Under the pieces are notes generated by a model. It was not told where the DNA came from, did no database searches, and was given only the letters and a program-made list of their open reading frames with translations. Position numbers and translations under genes: made by a program. Shown piece after piece: positions 17,746 to 25,322 of a stretch of DNA of 64,000 nt. The stretch is taken from positions 1-64,000 of the forward strand of contig UQYF01000010.1 of NCBI GenBank assembly GCA_900545175.1. The letters run 5' to 3'. Source of the DNA: an uncultured Eubacteriales bacterium. Its GTDB lineage: Bacteria > Bacillota > Clostridia > Lachnospirales > Lachnospiraceae. How positions within the stretch are numbered: position 1 is the stretch's first letter; each line of letters opens with the position of its first letter.

Positions 17746-18633
17746 ATGGAACTTAGACATATAAGATATTTTAAGGCTGTTGCCGAGGAGAAGAATTTTA
17801 CAAAGGCGGCGGAGAAGCTTGCAATAGCACAGCCGCCGCTAAGCCGTCAGATACAGGATTTAGAGGACGAGCTTGGAACACAGCTTTTTGTCCGTTCGCC
17901 GCACAAGGTCACTCTGACGGAGGAGGGCGAGCTTTTTTTGCAGTATGCTTCACAGATACTTGATTTAGTTAACAAGTCGGAGGAGGAAGTGCGCGAGATG
18001 CGAGAGGGTCTTACGGGAACACTATATATCGCGTCTGTTGAAGGCTGTGCGCCGAGGCTTTTTGCGGAGTGGATATCGGCATTCAGAAAGAAGCATCCGA
18101 ATGTGCAGTACAATCTGTGGAATGGCAATACGGATGATGTGAACAGCCGTGTCACAAAGGGACTTTGCGAAGTCGCCATGATTACTGCACCGTACAATAC
18201 AGAAGAGTTTCATGTCCTTCCTGTCTATGATGAGCCATGGGTTGCAGTAATTCCTAAAGGGCATCCTCTTTATTCGGCGGATAATCTCCCGGTGAGTCCT
18301 GATGAGCTTTTGCCATATGATCTGCTTATTCCATCGAGAGAGTCGAGAAAGAGTGAGATAGATAAGTGGTTTTCAAGGACAGGACACACGCCGACAATAC
18401 GCGGGCGGATTGCGCATATGATGAATGCTTATGAACTAAGTCTTTACGGCGTAGGCATAGCAATTTATCCTGAGTCTATATCCTCGCTTGTGCATGGGAA
18501 TGATGTGTGTGTAAGACAGATAGACCACCCGGATGCATATGCATCCTATGCTCTTATATGGAATAAAAAGCATACACTCTCACATGCCGCGAAGGAATTT
18601 ATCGGATTTGTGGAAGGGATGAATGAGGCGTGA
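17746..18633 (+). CDS. LysR-family transcriptional regulator
   Basis: 295 residues. The winged helix at 1-60 (MELRHIRYFKAVAEEKNFTKAAEKL...QPPLSRQIQDLEDELG) is classic LysR and closest to the CynR/AlsR kind (opening MELRHIRYF). The effector-binding domain spans ~90-290. AAGGAG precedes ATG. It is a single gene with an inverted T-N11-A site upstream. The target is unknown; candidates are the neighbouring ATC-hydrolase-like gene or the gene upstream. Two LysR proteins lie within 6 kb of each other here, but they are not close copies. Confidence 0.9.
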   Translation: MELRHIRYFKAVAEEKNFTKAAEKLAIAQPPLSRQIQDLEDELGTQLFVRSPHKVTLTEEGELFLQYASQILDLVNKSEEEVREMREGLTGTLYIASVEGCAPRLFAEWISAFRKKHPNVQYNLWNGNTDDVNSRVTKGLCEVAMITAPYNTEEFHVLPVYDEPWVAVIPKGHPLYSADNLPVSPDELLPYDLLIPSRESRKSEIDKWFSRTGHTPTIRGRIAHMMNAYELSLYGVGIAIYPESISSLVHGNDVCVRQIDHPDAYASYALIWNKKHTLSHAAKEFIGFVEGMNEA

Positions 18634-18723
18634 TGTACAGCTTTTATGCTTTTGTCAGGCTTTTAAATAATCAACGGTTTTTCATGTTACAGGCTTTATT
18701 TTTTATAAAATATGGAGTAAGAT

Positions 18724-18749
18724 TATACTTATAAAAGTTGCATGCAACT
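18724..18749 (+). promoter_or_regulatory. -10 box followed by a MarR-type palindrome
   Basis: TATACT (18724-18729) is followed at once by AGTTGCATGCAACT (18736-18749), a perfect palindrome. The same arrangement occurs at 34597-34620 before the ABC exporter genes, where the palindrome carries a longer centre. It would serve the gene at 19087, although a repeat element now lies between them. Confidence 0.5.
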
Positions 18750-18798
18750 AACAACTAACGGCTTTTAATATATAGTTTTGCAATCACACATATATTAC

Positions 18799-19052
18799 TA
18801 GGTAATTGCGAAACTCAAATTTATTAATAAACAGTTGTGCAATTTTACTATATTGCAAGCCAGACTATTTGCAAACACTAATAGTTCAGCTTGCTGAACT
18901 AATGTGTTTATCGGCTGTGTTTTAGCCGCTTACGCACCGCTGTGTTTGCAATGAAGCGAGAGCAATAGTTCGCAAAGCGAACTAATTCTGGCGGGAATAT
19001 AGCAAAAGTGCACAACGTCTGATACTAATATACAGAGTTTCGCAATTACCTA
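18799..19052. mobile_element. MITE-like element family 1 with 11-bp target duplication
   Basis: Perfect 18-bp terminal inverted repeats, TAGGTAATTGCGAAACTC at the left and its exact inverse at 19035-19052. The 11-bp word ACATATATTAC flanks both sides directly (18788-18798 and 19053-19063), the mark of a transposition event. Subterminal pairs (GTTGTGCAATTTT / AAAAGTGCACAAC) and a central palindrome GGCTGTGTTTTAGCC follow. There is no ORF, so the element is non-autonomous. A 10-13 bp duplication fits IS4/IS231-type transposases (established for that family; assignment here inferred). Confidence 0.85.
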
Positions 19053-19086
19053 ACATATATTACAAAGAAAAGGAGGTCTGTTTAAC

Positions 19087-19725
19087 ATGAAATATGCAGG
19101 TATGCCTATGGCAATGTGGATTATTTTTCACAAGTCTTTTAGAAGAAATCTTACAGAGGTTTTGAAATTCGATGAGCAGGAGAGCAAAAGGATTACTGCG
19201 GCAGCGAAGAAAAAGTATAGGGAGCTTATAGAAAAGCTGCCGGAGTTTGAGAAGGCTGACAGATTTAAGATGAACATTGTCAACTGTGCCATGTTGTCGA
19301 CTTTTTTCTTAAATATGCCTAAGCTTCCGAGCGTAGATGATGCGACAGAGTATTATAAAAAGTCTATGATGACAGGCATGATGATGTGGTTTTGCAGGAT
19401 GAGCGGAAAAAAGAAATATTCTGAGGCGGACATACAATCCATGAAGGCTACAGCGAAGCTGAAAGCCGGCGACAGGAATCCATATTCATGGAACATGGAT
19501 TTTCATGAGTATGAAGACGGAAGCGGCTATGAAGCTAGATTTACAACCTGTGGAATATGCAGACTTATGACGGAGGTTGGGCTTAAAAAGCTTATACCGG
19601 CAATGTGTCGTCTAGATTATACAATGAGCGAGGCAGGAGGCGTGACGGATTTTGTCAGGGAGTACACGTTAGCATCAGGCGGACCTTACTGTGACTGCGG
19701 TTATAAAAAGAAAGCATCAAGATAG
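19087..19725 (+). CDS. ATC-hydrolase-like protein (L-2-amino-thiazoline-4-carboxylic acid hydrolase family)
   Basis: 212 residues resembling the ATC_hydrolase family (PF14196). Members of that family open thiazoline rings, but most are uncharacterised. The typical C-terminal half is present: a central Cys-containing strand (FTTCGICRLMTEVGLKKLIPAMCRLDYTM, residues ~157-185) and the closing LASGGPYCDCGY. No membrane segment is seen. A strong AGGAGGT lies about 10 bases before ATG. The promoter appears to lie beyond the repeat element at 18799-19052, so its expression may have been altered by that insertion. A hairpin terminator follows. True substrate unknown. Confidence 0.68.
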   Translation: MKYAGMPMAMWIIFHKSFRRNLTEVLKFDEQESKRITAAAKKKYRELIEKLPEFEKADRFKMNIVNCAMLSTFFLNMPKLPSVDDATEYYKKSMMTGMMMWFCRMSGKKKYSEADIQSMKATAKLKAGDRNPYSWNMDFHEYEDGSGYEARFTTCGICRLMTEVGLKKLIPAMCRLDYTMSEAGGVTDFVREYTLASGGPYCDCGYKKKASR

Positions 19726-19732
19726 AGTATAA

Positions 19733-19790
19733 CCAATCGGGAAAACTGATATATCATGCCTGCATGTAAATAGCGGTTTTCCTGATTGGC
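19733..19790 (+). terminator. Hairpin terminator
   Basis: CCAATCGGGAAAAC pairs with GTTTTCCTGATTGG around a ~28-base loop, just after the ATC-hydrolase-like gene and before the convergent GH43-like gene. It could serve both. Confidence 0.6.
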
Positions 19791-19834
19791 AATACGAATT
19801 AAAAATAGCTGTAGTGACATATATGAACTGAATT

Positions 19835-20782
19835 TTAAAGCTTAAGCTCAAAAGCTTTGTCTCTGTCACAGATGAGCATGCCGTCCTTTATTTCAAGCTG
19901 TGCCGCCTGAATACATGCTCTACCGTCATCGGCTGTAGGTATGTAAGCTTTGTTTAATCTGTTTTCATTGAGAAAATATGGGTGAGTGAAGTAAAAGATG
20001 TATGCATTATCGCCTGATACCACGACATCAGCATGATTTGCCATGACACCATCGCCTGTACGCTTTCCACCGTCAAAGAGAATGACACCTTGTCTGTTCC
20101 AGTGGGAAAAGTCATCTGTCTCATACACTCCAAGACCATGCCATTCATCGGTAATCATCCATTTTTTTCCGCCAAATTCAAACACATTAGGACCTTCATG
20201 ACTGTTAAGGCTAATCTCTTCTCCGACAACCTCCCAGTTATATAAATCGTCGCTTATTGCACTGTAGGTATGAGAGTCGTGGCACTCATCCTTGTACCAC
20301 AGCTTGTACTGTCCGTTTCCTATAGGATGAACACATGCATCTATGACGCGGTCAGAGGACAGACTTAGTACACTTTCAAAATGCCAGTTCCACAAATCGT
20401 CAGCAGTATAATGTATGATATGTCTTGACCAGTTCCAGTCGGTCGGAACGCCTGTAATATATGAGACATACATGTGATATTCGCCCTCAGCGAATATGAT
20501 TTCAGGTGCCCAGAACGTGTTATGTCCGGGTTCAAAATCAAGTCCCGGAAGTGTTCCGCGGTACAGCCATCTGCTGCCATCATCGGATGATGCGACACCT
20601 ATAGCGGTTCCGTGGATATGTGAGACACCTATAGCGTTAATGCTGCTTCTTCTCTGTGTATATAACATCCACCATTTTTTTTCTTTGTTATTCCAGATAA
20701 CTACCGGGTCTGTAGGTGCATCGTAAATCGGGTCGCGAAAAAGCGGTGCGTTTACGATATTAACCTTCTTGCTTTCCTCCAT
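19835..20782 (-). CDS. GH43/GH32-superfamily five-bladed propeller glycosidase-like protein
   Basis: 315 residues starting at ATG 20782, which GGAG precedes by about 7 bases; upstream in-frame codons lack a ribosome site. Blade signatures of the GH43/GH32/GH117 propeller: DPVVIWNNKEKKWWMLYTQ (N-terminal Asp), FWAPEIIFAEGEYHMYVSYI, DACVHPIGNGQYKLWYKDE, then EGPNVFEFGGKKWMITDEW. No signal peptide, so cytoplasmic. It is divergent from the GH32 gene, pointing to a shared fructan or arabinan pathway. The substrate cannot be deduced. The start choice removes about 35 residues of non-typical N-terminus. Confidence 0.72.
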   Translation of the reverse strand: MEESKKVNIVNAPLFRDPIYDAPTDPVVIWNNKEKKWWMLYTQRRSSINAIGVSHIHGTAIGVASSDDGSRWLYRGTLPGLDFEPGHNTFWAPEIIFAEGEYHMYVSYITGVPTDWNWSRHIIHYTADDLWNWHFESVLSLSSDRVIDACVHPIGNGQYKLWYKDECHDSHTYSAISDDLYNWEVVGEEISLNSHEGPNVFEFGGKKWMITDEWHGLGVYETDDFSHWNRQGVILFDGGKRTGDGVMANHADVVVSGDNAYIFYFTHPYFLNENRLNKAYIPTADDGRACIQAAQLEIKDGMLICDRDKAFELKL

Positions 20783-20894
20783 AATATTCTCCATTCCGCA
20801 GGCACTTTTCTGATGCGGGAGAAATCTCAGGCAAAATACCGGATTCTGCTCTGCGATAAAGACTACTTTGTGGCGCCTGCGGCACAAATAGCCG

Positions 20895-20929
20895 TGTGAA
20901 AAATAATCGCATCAGCATTATTATTCACA
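20895..20929. promoter_or_regulatory. Inverted repeat upstream of the GH43-like gene
   Basis: TGTGAAAAATAAT and ATTATTATTCACA are inverted around a 9-base centre, about 110 bp upstream of the gene. It is a candidate operator for the module. Confidence 0.35.
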
Positions 20930-21033
20930 CTATTACCTCACCGTATATATTGTTGTAATTTGTAGACTTATGCACTCAGGCATGTACAATAAAATGTTTT
21001 GCCGCTTGCTTAATGCAGGCTTTAATTATATGA

Positions 21034-21083
21034 TTATATGGTATCAGGGGCAAAATGCCTTTTGCCCTTCATTTGATGATATA
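21034..21083. repeat. MITE-like element family 3, minimal copy
   Basis: TATCAGGGGCAAAATG is followed at once by its partner end CCTTTTGCCCTTCATTTGAT, leaving a 50-bp palindrome. Compare 9752-9967. Confidence 0.5.
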
Positions 21084-21218
21084 AGAGTAAAAGAAATCAT
21101 ATATAAAATTATTCATGGCTGAGTGACATATAAATTATTATATGTTAATATTCAAAAGTAAGCAACATTTTAGGCAGTCTATTTTTGTATGAAATATAAA
21201 TGACAAGAAAATTTATCT

Positions 21219-21246
21219 GAGCAGGAAGTGAAAGCGGAGATGCTAT
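21219..21246. repeat. Short interspersed repeat family 4 copy
   Basis: GAGCAGGAAGTGAAAGCGGAG matches the family core and directly abuts the family 2 element at 21250. Confidence 0.4.
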
Positions 21247-21249
21247 GTA

Positions 21250-21428
21250 GGATTCGGGTGTCAGAACATGCTCTGTGAACTTAAATGTGTATAACAAGTT
21301 ATGTTTATGCATATCTCGACTTTTGGGAGAAGCTTAGAACACCTTGCTTCGTACAACGGGGAGATATGCATAAATATAACTCGTTATACACTCATAGTCT
21401 AAACTGGCATGTTTTGACACTCGAATCC
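21250..21428. repeat. MITE-like element family 2, full copy
   Basis: The left end GGATTCGGGTGTCAGAACAT and right end ATGTTTTGACACTCGAATCC are inverted at 20 of 22 positions. Inside, GTGTATAAC...TTTATGCATATCTC pairs with GAGATATGCATAAA...GTTATACAC, so nearly the whole 179 bp folds into one hairpin. No ORF. It lies in the upstream region of the GH32 gene. Confidence 0.8.
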
Positions 21429-21512
21429 ATATAGGCATATAATTATATAAGCTTTCATGATTTAGAATGTGGCTGCATTGATTTAAAAAAATATATGGGA
21501 GGGCATGATTAT

Positions 21513-22823
21513 ATGGAAAATATTTTACATCTAAAGGCACCGGGAGATTGGATTAATGACCCGAACGGATTTGTTTATTATAAGGGAAAATACCACTTAT
21601 TTTATCAGTATTTTCCGTGTGCTCCTGTGTGGGGAACGATGCATTGGGGACATGCGGTGAGTGATGATTTGGTTCACTGGAGGCATCTTGGAATTGCACT
21701 TTTTCCTACGAAGAGCTATGACCGTAACGGAATTTTTTCAGGTAGTGCACTTGAGATTGACGGAAGGATGATGCTGTATTATACGGCTGTCAGATACTTA
21801 GAGGAAAATAAGGAGAATGTACATAATATTGTTGACGGTCTTTGTCAGCAGAGTCAGGCATTGATAAGCTCTGAGGATGGTTTTACTTTTGATAATTTTA
21901 ATGGAAAGAGACAGATTATTCCGCCTGTGACAGATTTAAAAATAGGTCATCCGTATGAATGTCGTGACCCTAAGGTCTGGAAGGAGGATGAACGCTATTT
22001 TATGTGCCTTGCGAGTACGAGAAATAAGGAGAAGGGTGCACTCTTAATATATACAAGTGCTGACGGAGAGAACTGGACTTATCTTAACAGGCTTGAGGAT
22101 GAGCAGTTCGGAACAATTCTGGAGTGCCCGGACGTATTTGAGATAGATGGACAGCATATTCTTATCGCTTCTCCGATAGGCATTCTGAAAGGAACGCAGT
22201 ATCCTGAAAATCAGAGCACGATGCAGAAGCTTGCGTTTGATGCGCATGATGGAAGCATGGCGCTTGAGAGCGGACCATGCTTTTTGGACTATGGAATGGA
22301 TTTGTATGCGCCTCAGAGCTGTATTGATGAGAATGGACGCAGATGTGTCATTGCATGGGTGCGCATGCCGATACCGCAGGCGGCAGAAGACAACGAGGCA
22401 GCGGATGGGCGTTCCTGGAGCGGGATGATGTGTATTCCGCGCATAGTGACGCTGCGAAACGGAAGGATTTTTACGTCGGTTCATCCAAATGTCAGGGAAT
22501 ATTTTTCTGAATGTGAGTGTGATTTGAAGGATGGATATACTGAGTGGCGAAAAGATGGAAGATGCCGAATCGAGGCGGAGCTGGCAGAGGGTCAGGATAT
22601 AGAGATAGCAGGTGTAAAAATTAAGCTCAGAGAGGGGTGCGTGTGCACTGACAGGACAAAACGTGTGCCGGAGCAGGTTTCACTGCATGCAGAATGCACA
22701 ACTCCTTATGTCGGAGAAAAATGCCGGCTTGAGATATATGTCGAGAAAAATCTCATAGAGATTTTTGTAAATGACGGCGAGTATGTAATAAGCAATGTGC
22801 TTTATCCGGTTCTACGGAGGTGA
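21513..22823 (+). CDS. GH32 beta-fructofuranosidase (sucrose/fructo-oligosaccharide hydrolase)
   Basis: 436 residues from ATG 21513; the GGGAGGG at 21497-21503 makes this the start rather than the upstream ATG that lies within it. GH32 hallmarks: nucleophile Asp16 in WINDPNG, FSGS, transition-state stabiliser Asp152 in ECRDP, and acid/base Glu204 in LECPD. The C-terminal sandwich domain (~320-436) is short and lacks some strands. There is no signal peptide, so it hydrolyses imported sucrose, sucrose-6-phosphate or short fructans inside the cell. Its stop overlaps the Shine-Dalgarno region of the following LysR gene. Confidence 0.9.
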   Translation: MENILHLKAPGDWINDPNGFVYYKGKYHLFYQYFPCAPVWGTMHWGHAVSDDLVHWRHLGIALFPTKSYDRNGIFSGSALEIDGRMMLYYTAVRYLEENKENVHNIVDGLCQQSQALISSEDGFTFDNFNGKRQIIPPVTDLKIGHPYECRDPKVWKEDERYFMCLASTRNKEKGALLIYTSADGENWTYLNRLEDEQFGTILECPDVFEIDGQHILIASPIGILKGTQYPENQSTMQKLAFDAHDGSMALESGPCFLDYGMDLYAPQSCIDENGRRCVIAWVRMPIPQAAEDNEAADGRSWSGMMCIPRIVTLRNGRIFTSVHPNVREYFSECECDLKDGYTEWRKDGRCRIEAELAEGQDIEIAGVKIKLREGCVCTDRTKRVPEQVSLHAECTTPYVGEKCRLEIYVEKNLIEIFVNDGEYVISNVLYPVLRR

Positions 22824-22825
22824 AA

Positions 22826-23722
22826 ATGACACTACAGCAGTTAAAGTACGTAGTTATGGTTGCGGAATGCAGGAACATAACGGAAGCGGCGGACAGGCTT
22901 TTTATAGCACAGCCGAGCCTTACGGCGGCGATTCAGAGCGTTGAAAAGGAAATGGGCATAACGGCGTTTGTAAGGACGAACAAGGGTGTTGAGCTCACAA
23001 GAGACGGCGAAGCACTGTTATCATATGCGAGACAGATATTGGAACAGATGGATGTGATGACGGAGCATTTTAAGGGCGAGAGACACTTAAAGCCGCATTT
23101 TTCGGTATCATGCCAGCATTATTCGTTTGCGGTGAATGCCTTTGTTGACGTGATAAGGGAGTATGATGCGGACACATACAGTTTCACGCTGCGGGAGACG
23201 CAGACTTACGAGATTATAGATGATGTGTCTGTCGGAAGAAGTGAGCTTGGAATACTATATCTTAGTGAGCAGAACGAGGCAGTGTTAAGCAAGCTTATTG
23301 CAAAGAGTGATTTGAAATTTCAGGAGCTTTTTGAGGCGAAGCCGCATGTATTTATATCGAACAGGCATCCGCTTGCCGGCAAAAAAATGCTGACGGTTCA
23401 GGATCTGCTTCCGTATCCGTATCTTGTGTTTGAGCAGGGACAACATAATTCATTCTATTTTTCGGAGGAATTTTTAAATATGCTTGAACTTCCGAAGAAT
23501 ATCATGGTCCGCGACAGGGCTACGCTTTTTAATCTTCTTATAGGTCTTAACGGCTTTACTGTGTGCTCAGGCGTGCTTGATGCCGAGTTAAATGGCGAAA
23601 ATATCATTGCAAAGCCGTTAGACTCAGACTGCACGATGAGAATTGGAATTGTTACAAGGAAGGATGCATCTCCAAGCAGATATGGATTGTCATATATGGA
23701 GGCACTTAAGAGGCATATATGA
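22826..23722 (+). CDS. LysR-family transcriptional regulator of the fructosidase operon
   Basis: 298 residues from ATG 22826, five bases after GGAGG (22816-22820); an earlier GTG overlaps that ribosome site and is rejected. Winged helix at the N-terminus: MTLQQLKYVVMVAECRNITEAADRLF...QPSLTAAIQSVEKEMG. The effector domain contains the usual GIAYL-like GILYLSE strand and a long C-terminal lobe. It is translationally close to the GH32 gene (the stop overlaps the SD region), so it probably controls that gene or the divergent GH43-like gene. Confidence 0.88.
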   Translation: MTLQQLKYVVMVAECRNITEAADRLFIAQPSLTAAIQSVEKEMGITAFVRTNKGVELTRDGEALLSYARQILEQMDVMTEHFKGERHLKPHFSVSCQHYSFAVNAFVDVIREYDADTYSFTLRETQTYEIIDDVSVGRSELGILYLSEQNEAVLSKLIAKSDLKFQELFEAKPHVFISNRHPLAGKKMLTVQDLLPYPYLVFEQGQHNSFYFSEEFLNMLELPKNIMVRDRATLFNLLIGLNGFTVCSGVLDAELNGENIIAKPLDSDCTMRIGIVTRKDASPSRYGLSYMEALKRHI

Positions 23723-23780
23723 TGCATTGATTTATATGAACAGGAAGCGAAAGCGGATTTCGTATATCATTGACATGGGA
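23721..23780. repeat. Short interspersed repeat family 4, best copy
   Basis: GCATTGATTTATATGAACAG then GAAGCGAAAGCGGATTTCGT then ATATCATTGACATGGGA. Copies of the core recur at 9980, 21219, 34526 and 46559. There is no clear inverted end, and its nature is unknown. Confidence 0.5.
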
Positions 23781-23952
23781 TACAATAGTTTTAAACTATG
23801 GAGAAATGATATCACGATATATTTTACTATTTGTTGTGTGGCTGATATATTGATTTCATAGCAGGCAGGTGCTGCAGATTCACTTAAAAAGCTTGAAAGA
23901 TGGTGGGATTTGGCATGGATTCCACATATAAATATATCAGGAGGAAAACATT

Positions 23953-25068
23953 ATGAGCAGAAATATACCATTCAGATATGATTTTGTGGGGAGCTTTTTG
24001 CGTCCGGAGAAATTAAAGGAAGCAAGAGCCGCATTTGGAAGAGGAGAGATTGATAAGGCGCAGCTTACACGTGTTGAGGATGAGTGCATCACGCAGCTGA
24101 TTGAAAAGCAGAAGGAAGCAGGGTATCATGTGATAACTGATGGAGAGTTCAGACGTGCTACATGGCATCTCGATTTTATGTGGGCATTTGACGGAGTAGG
24201 ACATTCTAAGACGCAGACAGGACTTCCTTTTCACGGTGAGCAGGCAATGATTGATGATACTTATCTGACAGGAAAGGTCAGTGTGAGCGGTGTCCATCCA
24301 TTTGTCGAGCATTTTAAATTCGTGAAGCAGTTCGAGGATGAGAATACTGTCGCAAAGCAGACGATACCGGCTCCGGCACAGTTCCTTGAACAGATGATTC
24401 TGCCTTTTGCGGCTGAGAATACGGCTAAGTATTATTCTGACAATGAGGAGCTTGTTAATGATATCGCAGCAGGCTACAGAAAGGTAATTGCAGATTTATA
24501 TGAGGCAGGCTGCAGAAATCTTCAGCTTGATGACTGCTCATGGGGAATGTTGGTTGACCCGATGGCGAAGCTGTTCTTTGACACGGATGACGAAGGACTT
24601 TTGAAGGTTCAGGAGCTCTTTGTAAGAATAAACAATCTCGCAATAGAGGGTGTTCCTTGTGACATGACTGTTGCCACACATGTATGCCGCGGCAATTTCC
24701 ACTCTACATATGCGAGCAGCGGAGCTTATAATGATGTAGCGAAGGTGCTTTTCGAGCAGGAGAATGTAGACGCTTATTATCTTGAGTTTGATGATGAGAG
24801 AAGCGGTGGCTTTGAGCCGCTTTCTCATGTAAACGGCGACAAGAAGGTTGTGTTAGGGCTTATCACAACCAAGAAGCCGGAGCTTGAAGATAAGCAGGCG
24901 GTGACAGCAAGAATACATGAGGCTGCAAAATATATACCTCTTGACAGGCTGTGCTTAAGCCCTCAGTGCGGCTTTGCATCCTGCGAGATTGGAAATAAGC
25001 TCACGAAAGAGCAGCAGTGGGCGAAGCTGGCGCTTGTGAAGGAGATTGCGCAAGAGGTTTGGAAATAA
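23953..25068 (+). CDS. Cobalamin-independent methionine synthase-like protein (YxjG/YxjH type)
   Basis: 371 residues, C-terminal MetE-type barrel only (Meth_synt_2). N-terminal VGSFLRP, then EKQKEAGYHVITDGEFRRATWHLDFMW; zinc ligands are likely the His/Cys in VATHVCRGNF and the Cys in LCLSPQCGFAS. Short MetE homologues of this kind (B. subtilis YxjG/YxjH) lack the N-terminal folate domain and may use other methyl donors. GGAGG lies just before ATG. It is a single gene followed by a terminator. I see no S-box or T-box upstream. Confidence 0.87.
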   Translation: MSRNIPFRYDFVGSFLRPEKLKEARAAFGRGEIDKAQLTRVEDECITQLIEKQKEAGYHVITDGEFRRATWHLDFMWAFDGVGHSKTQTGLPFHGEQAMIDDTYLTGKVSVSGVHPFVEHFKFVKQFEDENTVAKQTIPAPAQFLEQMILPFAAENTAKYYSDNEELVNDIAAGYRKVIADLYEAGCRNLQLDDCSWGMLVDPMAKLFFDTDDEGLLKVQELFVRINNLAIEGVPCDMTVATHVCRGNFHSTYASSGAYNDVAKVLFEQENVDAYYLEFDDERSGGFEPLSHVNGDKKVVLGLITTKKPELEDKQAVTARIHEAAKYIPLDRLCLSPQCGFASCEIGNKLTKEQQWAKLALVKEIAQEVWK

Positions 25069-25091
25069 TTTAATAGATATTTAAGAAAGTT

Positions 25092-25158
25092 AAGGCTTTG
25101 TAAACGATATATGTACGAACTGTCTGTGCATATTGAATTTACAGAGCCTTTGGCATTT
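25092..25158 (+). terminator. Intrinsic terminator after the MetE-like gene
   Basis: AAGGCTTTGTAAA (25092-25104) and TTTACAGAGCCTT (25138-25150) pair with one mismatch, followed by TGGCATTTTG. Confidence 0.65.
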
Positions 25159-25322
25159 TGTAAAGTAGTTTTGCTTCTTGCTAATGCAGTGTAAAAAAGA
25201 TACAATATAGATGTTTGAAGCCGGCTTAATAGGCAGTCTGTGTAAGCCGGAAATAGTAAGAGTGTAAGCAATAAAAGTATACAAAATAAGTATAGATAAT
25301 TTATAAGAATTGGAGAAAACAT

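Noticed and set aside
18799..19052. CRISPR array or attachment site
   Set aside because: The repeats are inverted and not regularly spaced; terminal inverted repeats with an 11-bp duplication fit a small transposable element better.
17746..23722. Gene duplication of the two LysR regulators
   Set aside because: Beyond the shared winged-helix pattern, the effector domains differ throughout, so this is ordinary family membership.
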